Assembly: GCA_018343915.1 (NCBI GenBank)
Contig: JABRWF010000003.1
Coordinates: 4,154,001 to 4,218,000, forward strand
From: Agroathelia rolfsii
Taxonomy: Eukaryota; Basidiomycota; Agaricomycetes; Amylocorticiales; Amylocorticiaceae
Direction of reading: 5' to 3'
DNA: 64,000 nucleotides
Shown one piece after another: positions 56,001 to 64,000 of this stretch (position 1 is its first letter; every line of letters starts with the position of its first letter). The notes below the pieces were generated by a model. It saw nothing but the letters and a program-made list of their open reading frames with translations. It did not search any database and had not been told where the DNA came from. The position numbers and the translations under genes were made by a program.

Positions 56001-56332
56001 CTGCAGCTGAGAAGAAGGCCAAGGTGGTGCGCATCTCCAGCTCTGACTTGGCCGCGAGGAACCCGAGCGCGGCTGTAGACGGAGCTGCGTTGACGACTGT
56101 CGATCCGGACAATGCGTACGCAAAGAGCGTTGAGCATGTCCGTGTGGAAAGAATGGTGGTGCTTGGCTTGAGTGGGAAGCCCAAGAGCGTTCAGGTCGCT
56201 GGAAAGGCGATTGAGTGGACTTATACTGCTGGAGCGTCCTCGAATGGCAAGGAAGGCCAGGCGAGCGTTCTTGATATAAAAGATCCCGCACTCGGTATCA
56301 CGAAGGACTGGGTTCTTGAGATCCAGCTCTAA
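53022..56332 (+). CDS. ROT2: glucosidase II alpha subunit (GH31)
   Basis: About eight exons; the first two are 53022..54425 and 54481..54744. A signal peptide (about 1-21) leads to [16 protein letters not shown], the conserved start of mature ER glucosidase II. GH31 features are [37 protein letters not shown], the nucleophile block VWNDMNE (Asp about 553), [25 protein letters not shown] (acid/base region), [20 protein letters not shown] and [15 protein letters not shown], then a beta-sandwich C-terminus. The enzyme trims the two inner glucoses of N-glycans in the ER for calnexin-cycle folding. It has no HDEL because the beta subunit retains it. No truncation seen. Confidence 0.97.
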
Positions 56333-56557
56333 TTGTTGACTGTTAGTATTTTGAATATGAATTGATTTAATGCACTTCAAGAGCATCGCTCTGCGTTAAG
56401 AAAGCTATCGTATGTTGATACAAATGTTGTTGTTGAAAATCACTACTACTGCTGCGTATTCTAAGACAAATAAATAAGCGAAATGGGCTGATACTAATAA
56501 AACATCGTCTATTTGCGTGTGTGGCCATTTGCAACTCTTGAATCCGGGAATACTTCG

Positions 56558-58012
56558 TCATTTCGTGAAACCGTCCACATATAATTTAACGTGTTCCTCT
56601 ACTGCTTTTACGATTTTCCACTTTTCCAAATTTCGCTTCTTAATTTGCGCTCTCTGGTGATCCGATACTGAGATCAGATTACGATTGCTGCAGAACGGCG
56701 TGGACTTACTAGAGCAAATGCGGAACCTCGGTACACAAATTGATACAGGTCTTTGTATTCGGTGTGATCCTTGGGTACGCCGGCGCTTTGAAGGAAACTG
56801 ATAGTTGTTCGTTTTATTTGCTAGATTTGCTAAATAGTTAATGTACTGAGCGGAGAGGGTGTACTGAAAACAAACGGACGTTTTTGTTTACCACCTCAAA
56901 TTCTGATTGATCGTCTTTACCGGGGCCAGTATCTACGATCATAGCGTCATCTTGGGACTGATGTGCTTTGGCCTTGCTCTTACTAGTGGGCACCTCGGGC
57001 ATTTTGAAGACGTCGTCCATAACCACAGCGGGCTTTCTATCTGTTCCTGTTCCATTTTTCTTGTTGGCGCCAGAGAGATTGAGATCTTGACTGCTGATAG
57101 TCTTGCTTTTACCAAAAAGCATGACCTCCTTTGCATGTCGCAGCACTTCGTCCTTATCCGAGATGTCCTCAACTTTTCGCTTGGTTCCTGCTGATCGCTT
57201 AAGGGCTGATAGGGAAGTTGCATTAGTTTTGTACATTCTCGGTGGGCGACGCGGGGTAGGATCGTCTGGGCGTGGGAGCCGAACTCGGCTGCTGGACTTG
57301 TGAGATTTGGGCATAAGACGTGCCACTCGCATGATGAGCTCATGGTCTGAGGATGGCGATAATTGTGCAAAGATCAGGATCTCCGTTGTGTCGGGCCCAT
57401 CTAAACGTTGATGAGAAAAAATGTAAGGCTATGGCTTCTCAGTATTTATGAAACTGAAGCCATACCTGTATCTCCTAATGCAATTTTGACAGCACTTTCG
57501 GATATGGATGTTTCATGAGAAACCGGGGCAAGACAGAAGACGTTCTCAAAGTAGATTTGAGTCAGGAAGGAGATAGGATGTATGTCCCTAGAGATAGTAT
57601 ATTAATGGCGAAAGGAAACCATTTCAGTAGTACATACGCACATGATCACGCCTCCAGAATCATCAAAGGAAACATCTTTTGTCTTCACGATCCCTTTGCA
57701 CCGTAAACTGCGAACGCCGCGCATACTTTCCAGAGCGAGAGCCAACGGATTGTCAAGGACAGAGCCATGAGCGGAGAAGGTAATGCCATCCAGCAAAATG
57801 AGCGAGTCGGGTACTGATATTGCGCCACGATATAGCAAGCGCGATTTAGAAGGCGATGCCAGGCCACCTAAGGGAGTGCTAGTAGACGTCGTTGCATTCA
57901 GTTGTGTCCGTTGAGGAGTCCGTGCCATAGTTGGCGTGTTTGCAAACAAAGCCCCAGCATTCTGTTTTCTCTTTGGGGTGAGAAGTAGTGTTGATGATAC
58001 ACTAGTCGTCAT
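56558..58012 (-). CDS. conserved-looking nuclear protein, unrecognised (possibly Sld7-like C-term)
   Basis: Five exons close in frame to 402 residues: 58012..57642, 57587..57466, 57400..56892, 56820..56710 and 56653..56558. The N-terminus is Thr/Ser-rich (LLLTPKRKQNAGALF, MARTPQRTQ), followed by a folded part (VPDSLILLDGITFSAHGSVL, CKGIVKTKDVSF, FENVFCLAPVSHE). Next comes a basic disordered linker (RLPRPDDPTPRRPPR) with many Ser/Lys, and a helical C-terminus: AGVPKDHTEYKDLYQFVYRG, SAFALRAQIKKR and VKAVEEHVKLYV. That C-terminus faintly recalls the Sld7/MTBP C-terminal helix bundle of replication-initiation proteins; this is a weak recollection, not an assignment. Confidence 0.7.
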
Positions 58013-58422
58013 TGATTACTAGTGAAATTTCACAGATGTACAGTGACTGTGGCCGACGCCCACAAATGACCCAATAAGCAAACGGACTGAGTTTGAATGA
58101 GGTGGCAATGACCCACGTGATCGCGTTTCTCCGCTGGGGAGGAGGGATGCTTCCGACAGCAGCTTGCCTAAATGACCCAAATGGCGACTGCCGTCCTCGT
58201 GCGATCCAGCAGTAGAACAGCAGGCTATGGTTTGTATACATTTATGGCCTGGTTACCCATCTTATCATGGCACGTAAGATGCACGAGGCTCTAGCACTCC
58301 TTTGTGGCCCCAGCTGCCATTGCCAACAGATATAAAGATCATTTGTTACACCTTAGCCGTGTCTCCAGCCCAGCTCACTGGCATAGCGACACAAAGACGA
58401 CTCGTCTAATAAATTCTCGAAC
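58013..58422. promoter_or_regulatory. divergent intergenic region
   Basis: 410 bp between start codons of two unrecognised genes on opposite strands; no gene and no clear motif. Confidence 0.4.
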
Positions 58423-59118
58423 ATGTCCTCCAACTCCTCTACTCCATCGCCCTCCTCAAAGCCCTCATCTCTTACAATCATCACGGATTTCTCAATCCCA
58501 TATCAGCTTATGCACAACCCTAATCTTGACATGAAAGAGTCTCATTTACAAACAATTACGACGACAACTCCCTCGAAGTTCTTCACTACAGATGAGACTT
58601 CCCCACTTGAGCCGGACTGCTTTACTACAATGGGGGAGATATCGATTTCTGAGGCCTCAGAAAAGTGTCCCTCTCCATCGGGATGTGGTACATTCAGTAG
58701 ACCGGGTAAGACAATGGGTTTACGGCCCAAAATGAAGCGTCCACCCATGCCCAAGAGAAGAAGCGAGATGAACGCCTTCATTAAGATGGAGGAGGTAATT
58801 GTTTTTCATTGGTTTATACTATTTCAAAGGATTCTTGCTCACCTAGATCTTCAGAACATCCAGGAGGTCTTTAATTTCCACAAGGTTGCACAGGATCTCT
58901 CGCCATCTCCTATTCCCAATATTACTCGCAACCCAGGGAATCGTCACATCGACTTTATGGAATTCTGCACGAACATCCGGTCCCAAATGTCATCTCGCTA
59001 TGAGACGCCTCGTACTTCGATACCATATACTCCAATCCACGCTCTGCTGCAAGAGCGTTCTGCGAGTCGCATGGGATCTCCCATTGCTTTTACACCAACT
59101 GTCTCTCTCAGGGCGTGA
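58423..59118 (+). CDS. hypothetical Ser/Thr/Pro-rich protein
   Basis: Two exons, 58423..58794 and 58855..59118, with a 60 bp GT-AG intron that closes in frame to 211 residues. The first 75 residues are Ser/Thr/Pro-rich. A short basic segment GLRPKMKRPPMPKRRSEMNA follows, and the second exon contains HIDFMEFCTNIRSQMSSRYE. No domain, signal peptide or membrane helix. The coding character is supported by a clean intron and codon use; function unknown. Confidence 0.6.
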   Translation: MSSNSSTPSPSSKPSSLTIITDFSIPYQLMHNPNLDMKESHLQTITTTTPSKFFTTDETSPLEPDCFTTMGEISISEASEKCPSPSGCGTFSRPGKTMGLRPKMKRPPMPKRRSEMNAFIKMEEVIVFHWFILFQRILAHLDLQNIQEVFNFHKVAQDLSPSPIPNITRNPGNRHIDFMEFCTNIRSQMSSRYETPRTSIPYTPIHALLQERSASRMGSPIAFTPTVSLRA

Positions 59119-59308
59119 AAAGCTTATTAAAACCATCAGGAATATGTTTGGTCTCACTTGTGTTGGCAGGTTACCATATTTTGTATACCATGTTCTCATT
59201 TCATTGCAATCACCTCATGGACAGTATAGCATCTTTCATGTATCGGTTATTACTTAACAGTATGTAAAAAAAAACAAATGTACACTACCCTTTCCTATTA
59301 CATATAAC
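59119..59308. other. convergent spacer
   Basis: AT-rich 3' region shared by the hypothetical gene and GGPP synthase. Confidence 0.35.
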
Positions 59309-60686
59309 TTAACCCTGTGATTGAACATGCAGCGCATCAATAATCTTCTCTAAACCCTTGTTCCCACCTAATCGAGCGATCTCCTCTCTCGCCTGTCGTT
59401 CGAGCACTTCAAGAACACCTAGAGTATATTTAAACGATTCTGTGTTCTTATTGAGATAAGAAATTATGTGAGTCTTGAGATCCGCCGATGTGGTTCGCTT
59501 TTGTAAAACATCTGGGAAATACAAAGACGAAAAGAGGACCGGTAAGAAAACCATATTACTCAGAAAGATTATTTTATTCGTACTAAGGATTTGGCGGTTA
59601 GAATTATCCTTCCTAATGCCATGGACAATGGGAAAACTGAATTTTCCCTCGGTAAGGTCTTCTGCAAACCCCTTGTTGTCCGAGTATTGCGTGCTCTGCA
59701 GGTTCATATAATCGTCTCTGATCTGGAAAAATATTCCAATCAGGTTGACAAGTGGTATATAGTCGCTGCAAGGTTTAAATTTAAGAACAAGCATGACACA
59801 ATATATGATAATGCTTCTCTGATGAACCTACACGTCGATGTTTGTTGTAGCAGAAGCCATCATGAGCTTGATTGCTATGCGGAAGAGACCGCCGGTTTCT
59901 GCAAGATGTGAACTCAATATTAATATGAAATAGGATGCACTTCTTGACATACTGTTATTGACCATAGCGATGTATTCCTCCTCTGTGGGACATTGAAGAG
60001 AGTCTCGCCAAAGCAGGTCCAATCCTTGGCCACGATGCAGTGCAAGCAATTCCGCTAATGCATCCAAATTCATCAATTTTGCTAACTTCATGGACACAAA
60101 TTCATATTTCAACTAACACGTTACAACAAGATCCAAGTCCTTATTCTCGATGACCCGTCGCTCTGAGTTAGGGGAACCAGGAGGTGTTTGCAAAGCAGGA
60201 TCGACACGAAGGGTGCTGAGCTCCTGGTATGCCAAGAAATATACATAGTTGCCCGTATTGATTGTTTGCGGCACGCCATATATCTTGTGAGTCACTGCGG
60301 TGGTATGAGTTTAGTTCATACCAACCCATACATTCTATAAACGATTTACTGGCATACCTGGAATTCCCCTTCTCAGCTCCGAGTCATCTTCGATGTCATC
60401 TATCCTGTTGAAATTAGTCCATGCAAAGATCACATCCAAGTCGGAGTATTTTAGCTCACATAAGACTTGCGCTATGAAGCATGTTCACCACCCTGCTGAT
60501 GACCTTGAGCTTCTCGGGAGGAACATTTAGCCAAACATTAAAGGCTTCAATCATTTTCCCTCGAATGTCTTTGCCAGGTGCAGAAGTTATATACGTAAAA
60601 GGCTCCAGCACTGCTGACTCATCCCTCTCAGACCAAGAAAATAGAGAAGGAGTAGAAAGCGTAGAGAGGAAGTTGTTATAATCCAT
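59309..60686 (-). CDS. BTS1: geranylgeranyl diphosphate synthase
   Basis: About eight exons from [16 protein letters not shown] (60686) to TAA at 59311. Trans-prenyltransferase motifs: [39 protein letters not shown] (first Asp-rich motif), [59 protein letters not shown], and [20 protein letters not shown] (second DDxxD) with [20 protein letters not shown]. The enzyme makes C20 GGPP for prenylation and diterpenes. One junction, between DLDLVVT and ELLALHR (near 60115-60045), could not be closed in the expected frame with a canonical intron and remains unresolved. No terpene cyclase neighbours are seen. Confidence 0.93.
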
Positions 60687-62089
60687 TGTGTTTTACTCGT
60701 ATTAAAACTTGAACTAGAATGTAGCCTGAGATGATAGAATTAAGGCAGTCTCTGAGAGTCGTCTAATAGACGCTATGGCGGGGGTTGGGATTGGGAGGTA
60801 CGGTTCTTCGATCGAGCAGAAGCACAGGTATTTATCGTGCCCGGCCACCTATGGAAGAGATCGTGAATCATGATGATGAAGTCGTTGTGCGCAGGTCCTG
60901 GTAAGGTGATCGCAGCCGGAAGCAAAACACAGGAATTATGATGACCTCGATGACGTTGAGGAAATCCGTTAATTCATTTCTCTTTTCTTGCCTGGTCTTT
61001 GCTACTAATAGTACCAGCATGTTGCCTTGAGCTCACTTCTACTCGGACTGCAATCTATCAGAGTATCAATAATTCTTCTTTCCTGTTCCATGCCGAGTGG
61101 CCGATGCTGATGACACAAGTACCATGATCGGCAAACAAACATAATACACCATGATCGCCATAAACTTGACCTCACAATAGGCTGAATTTATGATTCGGAG
61201 GCAAATGCACTTGTGGATAGTAGTAATTCTAGCCAGTCCGTGTAGCTTGATCACAGGACAAGTCTTCACCGCATCACCTCTCAAGTTCGACCTTGGCATC
61301 CATTGACAGAAATCAAATCAAAGCCCATTAGAAGATCGAGAAAAGAATCCAAAAAGGACAAAGTGCCCGGCCACCGATACATCTCGAGCAGAGGGTGTCG
61401 AACCGCCATCTCCTTTACAACGTCCGCCGTCGTCTGATTTCACATTCATCCAAGACTTGATATGCTTTATAGTCCACAACTGATAAATATTGATCGGATC
61501 CCCGACTGTCTCTCTCTTTTCATATAGGTAATACCATAGATAAATCACGATCCACTGATATATATAATCCCGCTTCCATAGACAGAGTACGCGCTGCTAA
61601 TATATAAAGGTTATAGACCCACCAGTACATTCCTCATAAGACCCTGTTGGGCCCGGGCACAAAAACCGTCTTCATGACGAATCAGGTCTCACTCTTTACC
61701 ATATTTGTTCAGCGTAGATCCTTAATTGCTGCACCGAGATTGCTGTGCATATAACCTAAAACTTGAATAAAAATAATAAATGATCAATATCAATTGATCA
61801 GTATCCACATGACTTACACATCTTTTGTCCGTTGTACAAGCGCTATCATTCAGGTATCAATAACCAAACTGTACAGCTGATATAGCATATGAAATGCAAC
61901 ATTTGAGTTGCATGATAAATGAGGCGATTGCCAGTGTTGATAGACGCCCAAAGAGCTATAAAACGCTCCAGTAGTACTCCACACCGACATGAGGCGGTTC
62001 GAGGGTAACTGCTTCTGACCTTCGACCTCGTTCTTGTACCAGTACTATCATCAGCTCTTCAGCGGTGTCGACTTGATCTCCCGCCCATA
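60687..62089. other. 1.4 kb gene-free region
   Basis: No recognisable coding frame. It contains the GGPP synthase upstream region and that of the second BTB gene, with AT-rich blocks (about 61555-61620, 61770-61800). Confidence 0.45.
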
Positions 62090-63539
62090 ATGACATTCTT
62101 CTCCCAGGCAAACCCTTACAATTCTGGACCAGTAATATCTAATCATACGAATATGCATACGATTTCCATGAGGAAGAAGAGCGAGAAATACTCTTTCGAG
62201 GATGGAACTGCCATATTTTGGGTAAGTCTGCAGCAAACAAATGTGATTCTCATTCAAAATCGATACTAACTTGAAATGTAAGGTAGAAGATACCGAGTTC
62301 TGCGTCCACAGATACTTCTTCACACGTGATTCCAAGAAGATCAGCGAATTACTTGGACAGGATCCCAACATACCTATTAGTCTCGAAAACACTGCCACCA
62401 TAGATTTTGAGCGATTTCTGGAAATACTTTACCCAAAGTGAGCTATCGGTCTCACGAGTAATTACGATAGTTCTTTTCCTAATTCATAATAGTGACTTCG
62501 AGCAACATGCCGCTCATACAGCGGAGGAGTGGGCATCCGTTCTCATGTTTGCTGATACCTGGGGGTTCGAATCCATAAGAAATTTAGCCGTTAGCAAGAT
62601 AGGTGAAATAGGAACAGCTGTCGACAAGATTGTCTATGGCAAGAAATTCGGCGTGACAGGATGGTTGGAAGGCGCATACAGGGAGGTTTGTGAACGGTTG
62701 ATGCCAATCACTGAAGAGGAGGGAGATCGTATGGGAATGAAAGATGTTGTCAAGATCGCTTCAACCAGAGAGAAATTCCTCAAAAATAAATTCACCTTTG
62801 ATCGAACAAACACTATTCGTAGTGTTTTTAACCTACTGTCCGCCGCGAAGCCAGTAGAACGAGATGAGAGCAAACAGGGTCCCACAGCAGTTCCGACCGC
62901 TCCTGCTTTTGCTAAATCTCAATCTGACTCAGAAGACGAAGCGGTATTACAAATGCTTTTGCTTTTGTATTAGTGAAAGACTCACAAGTCATGATCAATT
63001 TCAGCCTCCAGATATATCATCCAGTACATATCCTTCCTTTGTTCCGCCAGGTAAGCACGAAAATGGATTGCTCAAACAAGAACAAGTATTGGTATAAGCT
63101 TACGCTTACTCTTAGCTATGCCGATATCATGGACTACGCCTATCAGCTCTGAAGCTGCAATGCCTGTAACAGAATCGATTACTGGACCTGGAGTTTCCTC
63201 CCCACAGCCTGAAACACCAGCAGTACGCAAGCATCCAAATGCATTGTCTATGTAAATGGCGCCTATTCATACTGATTATGGACTGCCAGAGACTGCCACC
63301 TGTAGAGATATCGCACTATGAAGTACCGTCCATTGAACGCGTAATAGAGGGTGAGTAAAGTTTTGACACGAATACAAGAAAACACTTGTAAAGGTTGGTT
63401 GTCTGCAGATACACCATCAGAGTTGCCAGGGCCCGCCAAATATAATGATGATTCAGTCTCTGGTTCAAGCAGCATAAAGGCAGGAAAGAAGAAAAAGAAA
63501 ACACCAACCCACAAAGCTCCCCTGGGATTTTACGACTGA
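62090..63539 (+). CDS. BTB/POZ domain protein (second copy of family)
   Basis: Seven exons close in frame to 360 residues: 62090..62221, 62283..62437, 62493..62943, 63005..63050, 63116..63222, 63290..63350 and 63409..63539. The domain reads YSFEDGTAIFWVEDTEFCVH, RYFFTRDSKKISELLG, FERFLEILYPNDFEQHAAH and EEWASVLMFADTWGFESIRN, then a helical C-terminal half (REVCERLMPITEEEGDRMGM, VKIASTREKFLKNKFTF) and a Ser/Pro-rich tail ending KKKKKTPTHKAPLGFYD. It is the same architecture as the BTB gene at 28936-29828 but clearly diverged and with a longer tail. The role is unknown; likely a protein-interaction adaptor. Confidence 0.85.
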
Positions 63540-63741
63540 GCTAAACGATAGTCATGGAATATTTAATGTTTTAAGCAAGACAGACTGTCCAAACCATATT
63601 GTACAGTTATACAAGCCGCCATCTTATAGCTGGTTGTGTTTCGGGTCTAAATACAGTTCCACGATGTACTGTCTTGTTGAGTGAATAATGTTTTGGATAG
63701 TATTAAGCTCAATATGCTAAGCTGAATAAGGAGCGGCTGAA

Positions 63742-64000
63742 TTACTGTTAAATATTAGCTAGAATGAATGTACGGACAGACTTCCATGCAAATAAATACC
63801 TGGAATCCAGTCTCAAACCGGCGCAGTCTTGGGTGCGCCACCTTCTTCCTGCGCTTTGCAGCAATACGACCCAAAAACAACGAATGGTGGCCCTCCGCCA
63901 ATCCAATGACCTCACCAAGCGCATTCCACGCCTTGTTGTCAAACTCTCGTCGCTGCTGCTGCTTGATCTCCTTGGGAGTGATGGGCTTGGACCGGATCTG
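63742..64000 (-). CDS. 3' end of an unrecognised gene (5' part beyond window)
   Basis: The coding exon 64000..63800 reads SKPITPKEIKQQQRREFDNK, AWNALGEVIGLAEGHHSLFL and GRIAAKRRKKVAHPRLRRFE, then ETGFQ. A 55 bp GT-AG intron follows, and the stop codon TAA (63744..63742) is the first triplet of the last exon. Composition (basic, Gln/Arg-rich helix) suggests a nuclear or RNA-associated protein, but the family is not recognised and most of it lies outside. Confidence 0.6.

Noticed and set aside
62555..62575. GGTTCGAATCC resembling a tRNA B box
   Set aside because: It lies inside the BTB coding exon (WGFES codons) and no A box or cloverleaf surrounds it.

Overview
The window is nuclear DNA from a filamentous basidiomycete, most likely an agaricomycete. 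The evidence is very high intron density (most genes are cut every 30-300 bases by 45-75 bp GT-AG introns), short intergenic distances, and families typical of Agaricomycetes: two BTB/POZ proteins, a UstYa-like DUF3328 protein and a basidiomycete-type PalB calpain. No tRNA, rRNA, CRISPR array or intact autonomous transposon was seen. Gene models were built by hand by matching splice phases, and nearly all close in frame.

Layout. 0-7.5 kb is an accessory-looking, gene-poor part: a UstYa-like oxidase cut by the left edge, a tiny secreted peptide with a repeated motif, and a 14-TM MFS exporter of 18 exons. A 3 kb AT-rich gap follows. 10.4-14 kb holds a VIP36-like L-type lectin and a succinate/fumarate mitochondrial carrier. 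14-16.4 kb is gene-free except for a 418 bp TA-flanked MITE. 16.4-24.9 kb: PKA catalytic subunit, SWR1 chromatin remodeller and a small COX14-like protein. 25.1-33 kb: ER-type J-protein, KDEL receptor ERD2, BTB protein, FSH1-like serine hydrolase and DPH5. 33-41.1 kb: ketopantoate hydroxymethyltransferase, an AT-hook protein, a SnoaL-like protein and cytosolic asparaginyl-tRNA synthetase. 41.4-49.8 kb: RIT1, the PalB/RIM13 calpain and KRI1. 50-60.7 kb: an ACAD10-type phosphotransferase-fold protein, dynactin p25, glucosidase II alpha, two unrecognised proteins and geranylgeranyl diphosphate synthase. 62-64 kb: a second BTB protein and the 3' end of an unrecognised gene.

How genes relate. Most are housekeeping. 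Glucosidase II, the lectin receptor, ERD2 and the J-protein all serve ER folding and ER-Golgi retrieval. AsnRS and RIT1 (both tRNA biology) are divergent across about 300 bp. RIT1 and the calpain overlap tail to tail by 30 bp inside both coding regions. The most interesting parts are the UstYa/repeat-peptide/MFS group at the left end, which resembles a ribosomal-peptide (dikaritin-like) locus, and an unusual number of micro-exons (2, 4, 9, 11 and 11 nt) inferred purely from reading-frame closure.
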